Below, in pieces: positions 8,632 to 17,584 of a stretch of DNA of 64,000 nt. The translations under genes were made by a program, and so were the position numbers. Below the pieces are notes generated by a model. The model did not search any database, was not told where the DNA came from, and worked only from the letters and a program-made list of their open reading frames with translations. The stretch spans positions 403,501-467,500 of the forward strand of contig JAJGOT010000287.1 in the NCBI GenBank assembly GCA_022457155.1, given 5' to 3'. This DNA comes from Cladopsammia gracilis. Its lineage: Eukaryota > Cnidaria > Anthozoa > Scleractinia > Dendrophylliidae. The stretch's first letter is position 1. Each line of letters begins with the position of its first letter.

Positions 8632-9312
8632 TTAGTCTTTCAAATCTGACTTGGAAACTGCTGCAAGACGATTTAATTTTTTTGGAAATTCTTCTTTGAC
8701 TTCTTTGCGAAGCTCGCCTCTGAGTTTTTCAAGATCTGGAGTTTGAGTTTGCTTGTTTACTTTGTTTGCGGCCTTTGTTTCACCAGAGCGTATTTCGTTC
8801 TTAAGTTCGTGATATCTTTCGACTTCACGGAGGATTATTTTGAACTCTGAATCACTGATTCTCTTGTCAGTTAGAGCCTTTGAAACCAGCTCAAAGACAG
8901 AGTTTCGTTTAGCAAGGGCGAGTGTGTATATTTTTTCGTGTTTAGTAATTTTTCTATCAAGCCGCCTGCTAAACAAAGTGATGCCGGCCGCTGAAAAACC
9001 TGTCAAAGCTGCCACGCCGGCAATGACAGGGCTGGCTATGAGCCCGGCTCCTGTCAGGGCTGTGACGATTGTGGCTGAAGACAAAGCTGTAGAAATGAAA
9101 CCAAAACTTACTGCGGTTCCGTGAACAATGGTGTGTGTTCTCTTGTATTTCTTAGCAACTTGTCTGTAATGATTCGCCTCCGACTCAAGCTCCTTTTGCA
9201 AATCAGAAATTTTCTTGAGTCTGAAGTCTTCACCGTTGGATAAGTCTGGGTAAAGCGATGGAGTTTCGCTGTATTCAGGAGCTGATGGCAACACGTTAGC
9301 TGAGCTCATCAT
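8632..9312 (-). CDS. Membrane-associated protein with central hydrophobic region, unknown
   Basis: 226 codons. The start is a double ATG preceded by TATATATACCCCC, the same leader found at 15711. The N-terminal 45 residues are acidic. They are followed by 'YRQVAKKYKRTH' and about 55 hydrophobic residues rich in Ala, Gly, Ser and Thr (residues 65-115), enough for two membrane passes. A charged segment follows with 'SKALTDKRISDSEFKIIL--VE-Y', then a basic tail. The gene at 39743-40244 in the second virus-like element has the same plan, and it too lies beside a VLTF3-like gene. I recall such proteins as common and uncharacterised in cnidarian genomes. The function is unknown; a virion membrane protein is plausible. 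Confidence 0.75.
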   Translation of the reverse strand: MMSSANVLPSAPEYSETPSLYPDLSNGEDFRLKKISDLQKELESEANHYRQVAKKYKRTHTIVHGTAVSFGFISTALSSATIVTALTGAGLIASPVIAGVAALTGFSAAGITLFSRRLDRKITKHEKIYTLALAKRNSVFELVSKALTDKRISDSEFKIILREVERYHELKNEIRSGETKAANKVNKQTQTPDLEKLRGELRKEVKEEFPKKLNRLAAVSKSDLKD

Positions 9313-9336
9313 CAGGGGGTATATATAATATATTTT

Positions 9337-10002
9337 TTAATTGATCTCAAGTTCAAATTCAAGGGGCATGTTATTGAAGTCAAAAAGGGCATTGTGTTCA
9401 TCCCTTACAGACAGTGTTATGCTGTTTACATAATCACCAGACGAGACGTCACGCAAGATGTTCTGCTGCGTTGATTCATAGAAAACTCTCTCATAGGCCT
9501 TCCCACGAAGAGCAAATTTAGCCAAAACTGTAGAAGGCTTACCATTGAGTAGGTTTTGTTCTTTATCGACCAGATCACAGTGGATAAAGTAAGTGCTTGG
9601 TGATGTTAATCCTTTGACGAATGTTATAAAGAGCAATTTAGGACTTATACCAAGCAGTTTAGACAGATTGCGGTCAAGCTTCACCTCCTCAGAATAAAGT
9701 TTGGAAATTATCATCTGACCAACTGGAGTATTTGTTTCGGTTGTTAATTTAAAGTTACCTTCGAAGGCTTCTTCAAATTCTTTTGCCAATCTATCCATAG
9801 TGTAATGCCCTTCAAGTATTCTTCTGGTAGTCTTGTTCTCATTAGGGTTGGTAGTTAATGTAATCTCACCTCTTTGTTTTAGATTAAACCACGAATTATA
9901 AATCGTGGTGGATAAGAGCCGGATGTAGCTCGGTTTCTGAAGCGGGTGGTCGAAGTAGATGGTGTGAGGGTTCGAAGGTGCGACGATTGTTAACACAACC
10001 AT
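9337..10002 (-). CDS. Candidate minor capsid (penton-like, jelly-roll) protein
   Basis: 221 codons from the ATG at 10002; the frame is open further upstream but the ATG just below the shared promoter is the natural start. The protein is predicted to be rich in beta strands with no membrane segment. It starts 'TIVAPSNPHTIYFDHPL' and ends with hydrophobic-alternating strands 'MPLEFELEIN'. Its size and its position beside another structural gene fit the single jelly-roll minor capsid protein that Polintons encode with the MCP, but no diagnostic motif proves this. It shares a 37-bp divergent promoter with the 617-codon gene. No breaks are visible. Confidence 0.5.
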   Translation of the reverse strand: MVVLTIVAPSNPHTIYFDHPLQKPSYIRLLSTTIYNSWFNLKQRGEITLTTNPNENKTTRRILEGHYTMDRLAKEFEEAFEGNFKLTTETNTPVGQMIISKLYSEEVKLDRNLSKLLGISPKLLFITFVKGLTSPSTYFIHCDLVDKEQNLLNGKPSTVLAKFALRGKAYERVFYESTQQNILRDVSSGDYVNSITLSVRDEHNALFDFNNMPLEFELEIN

Positions 10003-10039
10003 TGTATATATATTTAAATTTAAATATATATATTCAATC
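10003..10039. promoter_or_regulatory. Bidirectional AT-rich promoter between two virion-type genes
   Basis: The 37-bp gap reads TATATATATTTAAATTTAAATATATATA and is almost a perfect palindrome, giving each divergent gene a TATA-like box within 10 bp of its ATG. It belongs to the series of such motifs found before most genes of this element. Confidence 0.65.
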
Positions 10040-11893
10040 ATGTTTGGCAGACGCCCTGGTGGTTTTAATCCTGGTTCAAATCTCGGTCTAGACATTGGCG
10101 GCCACGATTACGGACCTCCGCCCCCGTTTTTTCCTCGTCCCCAAAATCCCCTCTATCCCCAACAGAGCAGGTATATTAGCAAAAAACAGCCAACACCACC
10201 CACAGTAAATCCGCAACTTGCTTGGCTGAGTTCTCCGGAGGCTGAAAAACTCTCTACAACCGCCAAGGCTAAGGCTATTTCAGACTTCAAAAGGCGTTTC
10301 CTGCACGCTGATATGTCAAGATTTACAACAGAAGTTTCTTTCGACGAAAAGCACAAAGCCTCAGCAGTAGTTCTTTTTTCAGAGGGGCATAGCTCCTGGG
10401 CTATGCCCTCAGACATACCGCACAAGAATTGGACACAAGCCCTGAAAGACGCCCTTGGCTTAGAGTATATTGGCGGTTTCCCTTATCAGTTAACGTTAAA
10501 CCGAAACACACAAAAACCAATCCCGGCTGTTGAATTCGCCACCTCAATCGATAAAGACATGATGATTGGCTCTGTCTTGAACGATGAAGCGCAAAAGATC
10601 GATGTCACGCCAACTGATTATTTCACAACGAAATACAGAAACATTTTCAGAGACACACAAATTTCGTTCACAACCGCGAAATATGGGAGAAAGTGGCTAG
10701 GCGGTCCGCATATGAGTTTCTGGCCACAACAACTAAACTTTGCTCTGTGGTGTGCAACAACTGGCTGCGGGATCTCGCGTGACCTTCTGTTTGATAAGAA
10801 CTCTACTCTCTCCCTAACCCCGCAGCTCCGATCATTTTACAGGTTTCACGTCTATTTCACAACAAGACGAATACTCTACAAGCTGGGTGGGGAACAGAGC
10901 GTGAGTGCTTTGCCAGACGACCCCACATTCAACCAGAAAGACAACAAGTTCAACATCGACGCATACAAGAGAATTTGCCAAGAGTTCGGTGTCGACCCCA
11001 ATGCTGACTTCCGTTTCACATACGGCAAAAATCACGGGCTTGGCAATGTGTACATTTGGGTTGCATATGATGGGCCTAGTTCTACTGATTACGACTATCC
11101 TGATCCCGATCTAGCCCTGTTTGATGACGAGCGCGTCACAGACAGAAAAGACCCAAACTATCGAGCAAACGGCATATACTTCGTTCGTAACGACCAGGGC
11201 GCTGTTAGTCAGTTCGAGCACTTTGTGCCGAATTATGCACAAGGGTTAACACAGCCAGGGCTCGCGCGTATGAATCAGTCAATCGAGGCCTTTGTGTATT
11301 GCATTCTGGGTGCACAAGCAAACACTCGCAGCAGCATCATTGGAAGAGGAGGCCGGGCGTTCGAAACGCAGAGAGTATTCCTCACCCATCTAGAGGAGGC
11401 TATAATACTGAACGACATCGCAACAAGCGTACAGCGATATCAACTTGCCATCCAAGCAACGAAAGTGCGCTTAGACTTTGCGACAGCGCCCGGAAGTTGG
11501 CTCATGCCATCACGCATGATTATCAACACAGAGAGCGTGGTGGGGTACAACAACAATCTCAAGGAGGCAACGCAAGGGATGAAACTGGGTGTGAACAACG
11601 ATGTTAACCTGGGTACAAAAAAAGCCTCCCTTCGCCACATGGATGGGGGACCAACAAAAATAAACCCACCAAACAGTCATCCATCAAACCCGATACATAA
11701 ACAGGCCACACAGGCACAGGGTATAGTGCCAAAACCAAAGGTCACACCCACACCACAACCAGCCCCCACACCAACACCAACACCAACACCACCCCCAACG
11801 CAAGAGACTAAGATCGAGCCGCATCACGTAAACAAGGCGCTCATTGGTGTGGGCGCGCTTGCTTTAGCAGGCTTTCTTGCCTGGATGAGATAA
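10040..11893 (+). CDS. Large C-terminally membrane-anchored protein, probably virion-associated
   Basis: 617 codons, intact. The N terminus is Gly/Pro rich (residues 1-55). The middle is a folded region with conserved-looking aromatic patches such as 'SFWPQQLNFALWCATTGCG' near residue 235 and 'RFHVYFTTRRILY' near 275. A Pro/Thr tract (PTPTPTPTPPPTQ, about residues 570-590) precedes a single predicted transmembrane helix at 598-616 ending in WMR. A globular domain, a stalk and a C-terminal anchor suggest a protein displayed on, or anchored to, a virion membrane. I recall relatives in cnidarian genomes without known function. It is not the MCP, which is at 13393. Its stop codon directly abuts the stop codon of the convergent gene. 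Confidence 0.75.
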   Translation: MFGRRPGGFNPGSNLGLDIGGHDYGPPPPFFPRPQNPLYPQQSRYISKKQPTPPTVNPQLAWLSSPEAEKLSTTAKAKAISDFKRRFLHADMSRFTTEVSFDEKHKASAVVLFSEGHSSWAMPSDIPHKNWTQALKDALGLEYIGGFPYQLTLNRNTQKPIPAVEFATSIDKDMMIGSVLNDEAQKIDVTPTDYFTTKYRNIFRDTQISFTTAKYGRKWLGGPHMSFWPQQLNFALWCATTGCGISRDLLFDKNSTLSLTPQLRSFYRFHVYFTTRRILYKLGGEQSVSALPDDPTFNQKDNKFNIDAYKRICQEFGVDPNADFRFTYGKNHGLGNVYIWVAYDGPSSTDYDYPDPDLALFDDERVTDRKDPNYRANGIYFVRNDQGAVSQFEHFVPNYAQGLTQPGLARMNQSIEAFVYCILGAQANTRSSIIGRGGRAFETQRVFLTHLEEAIILNDIATSVQRYQLAIQATKVRLDFATAPGSWLMPSRMIINTESVVGYNNNLKEATQGMKLGVNNDVNLGTKKASLRHMDGGPTKINPPNSHPSNPIHKQATQAQGIVPKPKVTPTPQPAPTPTPTPTPPPTQETKIEPHHVNKALIGVGALALAGFLAWMR

Positions 11894-13351
11894 TTATCTC
11901 CTGCGCTTGGTGATCCTTTCAATCATAAAGCCTACAACGGCAAGGATCAGCAGCCAGGCGTGTTCACCCAGAAAGGAGATGACCGACCCAGCAGCTTTGA
12001 AGAGAAAACTCACAATTGAGCCAATCAAGCCAGGCAGGGCGTTGGCTGCCTTTTTGCCAAGCTCTTTAAGTCCATTTCCAATAGCCTTGGTGGCTTTTGC
12101 CAGGCCATTTAAGGTGGCGAGTACCACAGCGCTGATGGTGATGCCAGCTGCCAGAACAATTGCTTGCAGGGTCCATCCGTATTTCTTGAAGATTTCTCTA
12201 ACCCGCTCTCTCAAAGACATGCCCCTTTCACGCACCTCAATTTCTGTGTTGACCCTTTCTAGCTCTTCTTCACGTTCAGCAACCCGGGCTTCCGCGGCTT
12301 CTCTTTCAGAGGGAGAAGTGTTCTCATCCTCTATGACGCGCTTGTCTTCAGCGTTCTGCCGTTCAAGCTCTTCTTTGTTCTGTTTCAGTTCGTCCAGTGG
12401 TTTCACAGCGTCCTGTTTTCCTCTAAGCTCCTCTCGGCGTCTGTCTAATCCCCTACTGTCAAGTTTTAGTTTGTCGATTTGTTTTTTTAGTTTGTCTGCT
12501 TGTTGAGCAGCTTTTTGCGCATTGTCCAGTTGTTTTCGTTTAGCTTGATGCTCAGCTTCAACAGCTCGCTTTTCATTTTTTAGTCTTTGTATTGTCTCCG
12601 TATCCAGTGGGCCATGTGCATCTTCCTTCTCTTGAATCTGGTCATCAATATCTTTGATTCTATTTCTTAGGGCATCCGTGTCGCGGCGAAGTTTTTGTGC
12701 ATCCGCATCCCTTTGTTCCATTTGTTGTAGTTCCTTTTGTTTTGCTTCCAGTTCTTTTTGAGTTGCTTCAAATGCAGCATTTGTCTCATTGAACTCTTCA
12801 GTCAAAGACTTTCCGAGAGCAGCTTTGATCTCTTTGGGAAGAGAAGCGTTGAAAGTCTTTTCGGAATCCCCACGGCTTTTTGTGTAAAGAGGATACCATT
12901 TGTCTCTGGTATGATATTTTACCTCGATGATGGCTCCACCTGATTTTGGTTTCGGCTCGTACCGAAAATTAAGTTGACTTCTGTCTATGCTGGGAAACTC
13001 GTTCTTAACCTCCTCAAAGGCCATAACTTCCTTTGTTATCAATCGCCGGCCTTGAGTATCCCCTGTAATGAAAGAGGTTTCTTCAGTGTGGGAACCTTGT
13101 TGTTCTGGGGGCAACCTTGTTCTTGGGATCATAGGCACTTGTTCACCAGATGGTGTGGAAGCAGCCCCTGGTTTAAAAGGTTGCGTGGTGTCTTGGTCAT
13201 GGAGCCATCGACTGTATTCTTGTTTTTCTTCTTCTGTCATTGGTTTATTCAACCACTCTTCAATCTCAGCATCCTCGTCATCCCCTGTGTCTATGATGAG
13301 AGGGTCTGTGTCCTTTGCCTCGTCAGGTATATCATATCCGCCTTCTGCCAT
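11894..13351 (-). CDS. Long coiled-coil protein with C-terminal membrane segments
   Basis: 485 codons from the ATG at 13351, directly below the divergent promoter; an upstream in-frame extension exists but would start inside the MCP gene. Residues 1-110 are acidic and Pro rich. Residues about 120-185 look globular ('WYPLYTKSRGDSEKTFNASL'). Residues about 190-380 are a long Gln/Glu/Lys/Arg-rich coiled coil. Two hydrophobic segments follow near 395-420 and 440-480, ending in a basic KRRR tail. A fibre or tail-spike-like, or membrane-scaffold, role is possible; no family is recognised. The junction with the neighbouring stop codon forms the palindrome GAGATAATTATCTC (11887-11900), which could serve both convergent transcripts as a 3' signal. 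Confidence 0.75.
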   Translation of the reverse strand: MAEGGYDIPDEAKDTDPLIIDTGDDEDAEIEEWLNKPMTEEEKQEYSRWLHDQDTTQPFKPGAASTPSGEQVPMIPRTRLPPEQQGSHTEETSFITGDTQGRRLITKEVMAFEEVKNEFPSIDRSQLNFRYEPKPKSGGAIIEVKYHTRDKWYPLYTKSRGDSEKTFNASLPKEIKAALGKSLTEEFNETNAAFEATQKELEAKQKELQQMEQRDADAQKLRRDTDALRNRIKDIDDQIQEKEDAHGPLDTETIQRLKNEKRAVEAEHQAKRKQLDNAQKAAQQADKLKKQIDKLKLDSRGLDRRREELRGKQDAVKPLDELKQNKEELERQNAEDKRVIEDENTSPSEREAAEARVAEREEELERVNTEIEVRERGMSLRERVREIFKKYGWTLQAIVLAAGITISAVVLATLNGLAKATKAIGNGLKELGKKAANALPGLIGSIVSFLFKAAGSVISFLGEHAWLLILAVVGFMIERITKRRR

Positions 13352-13392
13352 GATGATATATAAATATAAGTTTAAAAACACAAATATATACC
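13352..13392. promoter_or_regulatory. Bidirectional promoter in front of the MCP gene
   Basis: 41 bp separate the divergent coiled-coil and MCP genes. Each side carries a TATA-like run next to its ATG (GATATATAAATATAAG on one side, AAATATATACC on the other). Confidence 0.6.
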
Positions 13393-14637
13393 ATGGCTGT
13401 GCAACCGAATCTACTTCCATCTCACAGCGAAAAGACAGTGGGTGCCATGAAGGCAGAGCGAACCGTTAAGCGCATCACATTCAACCCATCTGAGGCCAAT
13501 CCCGGCGAGACACTGTACGTCTCGGTGCCCAAGCTGGGCGAGCATGATGTCCTTGTGTCCGGCTCGCTTGCACTTGTGTTTAACATCAACCTAGCCAGGG
13601 GCCACGCTAACAACTTTCTCGTGCAAAATGTTTCTAGGGCCCTGGTGGACAGGCTCGTTGTAAAGTTTGGCGCTACCACCGTCGAGGACACAGTTGGGTA
13701 CGACATCTATAAGATCTTCGAAGACCTATTCAAATCAACTGATGAGCGGGACAACATGCTTATGGAGGGCATCCAGAGTGAGGATTTGTGCAAGATCCGC
13801 TCTAATGCCGGCGACAAGAAGTCTTCCGGCGTGGATGCAGAGAAGAAGCTGGAGACAATATACAAGAATAAGTATCGCATCAAACTGGATCACCAAATCT
13901 TAACTGATCACGGAATCATGTACCCCCAGGCCCTATTCAATGATCTGGTCTTCGAACTAACCCTAGCCCCCGCAAGCCAAGTTGTCCGAGGCTCAGACAC
14001 AAGCAAGCTCGTGTACAAGTTGGAAAACATCCAGCTGGAGTACGAGACAATCAGAAGTAAGGGGTTGGCCGACGAAGCAACAAGCACTTATACTAGCGGC
14101 AAGGGGTTCGCCTATGACTTCGTAATGCGAGATCGGGTGCATCCCTTCTCAAAAAGCGGGGACACTCGGATGAATCTTCGGGTAAACCCACAGCGCAGGT
14201 CTCTCAAGGGCATCCTCTTGCTGTTCATCAGCCCCTATGCTGCGGGTGCAAGGGACTCTGAGGACTATTTCAATCCAGACATCACCAAAGTAAAGGTAAC
14301 TGTAAATGGGGTTCCAAACAGGGTCTACAACGAGGGTATCGCCGGCACTGACATGTGGAGTGAAATCTCCCGACACTTTCACACGCGCGGCAGGCCCAAC
14401 ATGAACCTGACCAAATATCTCACAGGCAACAAGTTTGGTCTCTGGATTGACCTGCGGTCCATGGCTGACCCAGCTCTGCACGGCAACGGCCAACGGCTCG
14501 TCAACACACAGGATGGTGTGCAACTCGAGATTGAATGAAACGGCACAGGCTCGGGAAATGCAAACTGCCACATCTTCACCATCTCAGACTCACAGTTGAA
14601 CATCATTAGCAGGCAGCTGGAATCTGTACAGTACTAA
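13393..14637 (+). pseudogene. Major capsid protein (double jelly-roll, hexon-like), premature stop near C terminus
   Basis: The frame runs 381 codons to a TGA at 14536-14538, then continues open in the same phase for 32 more codons to a TAA at 14635. The downstream part ends in a plausible capsid C terminus ('QLNIISRQLESVQY'), so the TGA is probably an inactivating mutation and not the true end. Predicted beta-rich architecture and segments such as 'SLKGILLLFISPY', 'ITKVKVTVNGVPNRVYNEG' and 'KFGLWIDLRSMADPALHG' match my recollection of the MCP of cnidarian and mollusc Polinton-like viruses. The product would form the pseudo-hexameric capsomers. Loss of the last 32 residues may still allow folding. 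It lies directly upstream of the packaging ATPase, the usual morphogenesis order. Confidence 0.85.
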
Positions 14638-14659
14638 AATACACATATATATATATACT

Positions 14660-15416
14660 ATGGCTACAAGCAACATCAACTTCTATGATAAGCCGGCTCC
14701 CCTGCCATCTACCAGACCCTTAACATACAATGAAATACAAAGACTTCTGGCAAAGGCGCCCTCCCCACCCACACATGAACCAATTGTTTGCAAACCAACT
14801 AATATAGGCGCTGGCTATGGACCCAAGAAAGTTGCCATTCAATGCACTAATCGTGGGCCCCACTAACTCTGGCAAGACACAGTATCTTCTAAACCAACTG
14901 CGAGGACCCTTTAGGGGTTGTTTTGATTACATTGTTTTATTCTGCCCCACATTTGTCAAGAACAAGACATACGATGGTTTCGTGGACCGAGATCCGCACA
15001 TCTTTGTGATTATCTGTCAACAGCATGAAATCGAAGACTGGTTGTAGCTGGCGAGCTTCTTTTTCACATGCACCAACACTTTATTCATTCTAGATGACTG
15101 CGCCGCCTCCAAAGATGTCAAAGGCCGCACAAGCCAGCTGGTCAATCTGGGGTTCAGCGCAAGGCATGACGGCATATCCGTGTGGGTCTTGACGCAGCAG
15201 ATCACCAGCATTGCCAAACCATATCGTGATAACATTGCAGCGATCGTGCTCTTTTACACACCCTCCAGCAAGACAACTAAGGCAATCTTCACAGACTATG
15301 CCGGCGAGCTCTCCCACGAGGAGTACAAAGAGTTTATCGCAAGACTCAAATCCCGCAAGTTCTCCCACCTGGTTTTCTCTCTTAGGTACCCGTATGGAAT
15401 TGAGTACAAGATTTAA
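14660..15416 (+). pseudogene. Genome-packaging ATPase (FtsK/HerA, A32-like), frameshift and stop
   Basis: The frame starting at ATG 14660 (after CATATATATATATACT) is lost near 14820-14850. The remainder is in another phase with Walker A 'GPTNSGKT' (14856-14879). A TAG at 15045-15047 then interrupts the frame, which continues with Walker B 'LFILDDC' (about 15084-15104), a sensor-like 'VWVLTQQI' and a C-terminal region to 15416. This is the A32-like packaging motor that pumps viral DNA into the capsid. The two independent lesions (one frameshift, one stop) make this copy inactive. It follows the MCP by 22 bp and precedes five small genes on the same strand. Confidence 0.85.
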
Positions 15417-15440
15417 AATACACACACACAAATATATACC

Positions 15441-15680
15441 ATGGATGCACCAACCAGCCTACACAAGCTCACTGTGCTTTCACAGCTTTTGGATGAATTG
15501 CACAAACACACACTTGATACACAAAACAAAATTATCAAAACCGCTAGTAAGGAAAATCTGCGCCTTATGCTTCTCAACAGATATCCCTTGCGGTTGAATT
15601 CTATGCCAGACACCATGGCGGGGCTTATACGTGAGATTGAAACTCTTTTACCAGCAATCAAGAGAATTATAGAAAATTAA
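15441..15680 (+). CDS. Small helical protein, unknown
   Basis: 79 codons, ATG preceded at 4 bp by AAATATATACC. Predicted all-helical, with repeating Leu/Ile (LSQLLDEL, LRLMLLN, LIREIETLLPAIKRI) suggesting a short coiled coil or dimer. No motif recognised. Because it lies in the late module between the ATPase and other small virion-type genes, a minor virion or assembly protein is plausible. Confidence 0.6.
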   Translation: MDAPTSLHKLTVLSQLLDELHKHTLDTQNKIIKTASKENLRLMLLNRYPLRLNSMPDTMAGLIREIETLLPAIKRIIEN

Positions 15681-15710
15681 AAAAATACACACACATTATA
15701 TATACCCCTG

Positions 15711-16313
15711 ATGATGGCACAAGCAGCTGAAGACCAGGTCGACTTGAGCGAAGTAATGCAGATGCTGGAGGCTGCCCCTGACACCGCACCTCCCACAGGT
15801 CTCGTGTGTGACGATGGCATTCCTGCCAAACGTGAGAAGCTGGCAATCCTTGTTTCAACCGGCAAGGCCAAAGAATCTATCGGCGTGCAGCTTACACACG
15901 ATCATGTAAAGCGCCTTTCAGACAAGGACGTTGACAAGTACATCAAAAGGTACGAGGCCTATGTCGGCAACAAGACAACAGAATCTCTAGTTGATTCAGC
16001 CATAATGCTCTTGTCCAAAGGAGTTGGCATGGTGGTCGACCTTGATGATGTCAAGGAATTACAGAAAGAACTCAAAAATGATTACATCATCTACCAGGAG
16101 CTGTCAAATCTTGCTGGAGGTCTTGCCCTGAGATGCGGACGGTGGCTGGCACTTGCCAATGCTGCTCTCATCACAACAAAACATGTCAAGTTTGAACGAG
16201 AGCCTGATCACAAGCCTGACTTAATAGAATTGGAACCACAACCCACACATCCAAGCAGAGACAGTGAAGGTTATCCACTCGAGGGCTTTGATGAAGTTGG
16301 GCTGGGACCTTGA
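15711..16313 (+). CDS. 200-residue protein of the morphogenesis module, unknown
   Basis: 200 codons from a double ATG preceded by TATATATACCCCTG, identical in form to the leader of the gene at 9312. The acidic N terminus is followed by helical segments including 'HDHVKRLSDKDVDKYIKRY' and 'YQELSNLAGGLALRCGRWLALANAALIT' (about residues 125-160), the latter amphipathic to hydrophobic. No enzyme motif is visible. I recall similar proteins beside capsid genes in related cnidarian elements, without a function. Intact. Confidence 0.65.
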   Translation: MMAQAAEDQVDLSEVMQMLEAAPDTAPPTGLVCDDGIPAKREKLAILVSTGKAKESIGVQLTHDHVKRLSDKDVDKYIKRYEAYVGNKTTESLVDSAIMLLSKGVGMVVDLDDVKELQKELKNDYIIYQELSNLAGGLALRCGRWLALANAALITTKHVKFEREPDHKPDLIELEPQPTHPSRDSEGYPLEGFDEVGLGP

Positions 16314-16389
16314 AGGAACCTGGGCGGAACCTAGGTGGAACCTGTCAGCACACCTGGCCAAATTTTCAAAAATCATATATATACCCACT

Positions 16390-16857
16390 ATGAACACACC
16401 ACTCGAGACGATCCCTGAAGAAACTCAAACTCCAACGCCAACTCCAACACCTGCACGCGTTACCTCTGAGGTCCCGAAAACAAAGCCCGCAAAAGAAAAG
16501 AACCCCGGCCGTGTTAAATCTGGCCTTATGCTAGCAGAGCGCAACCGTCTGGCCCGTGAAGCAAAGAAAAAGGCCGAAGCACAAAAGGCCGCACCCTCAA
16601 CAAGTGTCACAACAAGTGAACCCTCAACAAGTGACACAACAACTGACACCAACAGCAACTCAATCTTTTATATTCTGGGGGTTGGAGGGTTGATTGTCTC
16701 TGTTATGGGTGTGTATTACCAACGCGAGGCCATAATGTAAAAGTTTGGCCACAAATCAAACACACTGACCCCACCACCAGCAAACGCACCGACCCCACCA
16801 CCAGAACAACCCCCATCTCGAATTCCAGTAAGACAAGGAATCAAAAAAATGGAATAA
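16390..16857 (+). pseudogene. Basic single-pass membrane protein, in-frame stop before a Pro-rich tail
   Basis: From ATG 16390 (preceded by ATATATATACCCACT) 116 codons run to a TAA at 16738-16740: a Thr/Pro-rich start, a Lys/Ala-rich basic stretch (about 33-75), a Ser/Thr linker and one transmembrane segment (about 95-112). Past the TAA the same phase stays open for 38 codons to 16857 and encodes a Pro-rich, basic tail ('TPPPANAPTPPPEQ', 'IPVRQGIKK'). That makes it likely that the TAA is a later mutation, though it could be the real end. The basic region suggests contact with DNA or acidic partners at a membrane. Confidence 0.6.
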
Positions 16858-16890
16858 AAAATAAACACATATGTATACTGCACACAAACT

Positions 16891-17112
16891 ATGGCTGACA
16901 ATAAGCTTGTGAAGTCTATCCTCGACGCCGCAACAATAACTGTCCTTGTCGCTGGTATTGGCTGGGTTGGCAAAAAGGTCGTCAAGGAAAATCTCACGGC
17001 CGACCCCAGCTCGAGTCTCATGAACTACGTGAAGTTCACTGCTGCCATGGCTGGGAGCATAGCTCTCAAGAAATACCTCGAGGACCAGAAGATCCTCCCT
17101 GCCTCAATGTAA
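16891..17112 (+). CDS. Small membrane protein, unknown
   Basis: 73 codons. Two hydrophobic segments (residues about 9-27 and 45-59) flank 'KVVKENLTADPSSSLMNYVKF', and the C terminus is 'YLEDQKILP'. The upstream region has CATATGTATAC. I recall very similar short proteins repeated in cnidarian genomes, always unannotated. Its neighbourhood points to a virion membrane component. Confidence 0.65.
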   Translation: MADNKLVKSILDAATITVLVAGIGWVGKKVVKENLTADPSSSLMNYVKFTAAMAGSIALKKYLEDQKILPASM

Positions 17113-17133
17113 ATCATATATGTATATACAGGG

Positions 17134-17563
17134 ATGGCCTCAATCGCTATTATGGTTGGTGGGGCAATTTTGAATGCCGCTGCTTTCACTGGAGGCAACT
17201 ATCTCGCAAAATATCTTTCCGGCGACAGTGGGAAAGCCGCTCTGGATGAGAAGATCAGACAAGGCGTTAGAGGCCTATCAAGTGGCCTACGCTAAATATC
17301 AGAAAGACCGCACAAAGCTCCTCGACTGGATTGCCAGCAATGATCGGATCAAAGATCAAGCGAAACACAACTTTCAAGACACTGACCAAGCTCTAGTGCT
17401 CTACAACCAAACACATCCTACAGAGGAACGAATTCAAACACTCCCCAAAGAGCCCGAGTTCTCTGACTTCTATAAACCAGGCCCACAGCAGAAACAAGGC
17501 GAACTCTTGTTTATCGGCACTGGCGCACTCGCCCTTGGCTATGCGGCGTTTCGCTTTCTGTAA
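17134..17563 (+). pseudogene. Small membrane protein with C-terminal anchor, frameshifted
   Basis: The ATG at 17134 follows CATATATGTATATACAGGG and opens a frame with a hydrophobic start ('IAIMVGGAILNAAAFTGGNY') that stops at 17295. A second phase, read from about 17245 to 17563, supplies 'LEAYQVAYAKYQKDRTKLLDW' and a C-terminal hydrophobic segment 'GELLFIGTGALALGYAAFRF'. The two overlap around 17240-17260, so one small indel there explains the break. Intact it would be about 140 residues with hydrophobic segments at both ends. Function unknown. Confidence 0.65.
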
Positions 17564-17584
17564 AAAAAAAATATATATACAAAC

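Noticed and set aside
11907..12506. 199-codon plus-strand frame opposite the coiled-coil gene
   Set aside because: Ser/Leu-rich shadow of a Gln/Glu/Lys-rich coding strand; no motif and no promoter of its own.
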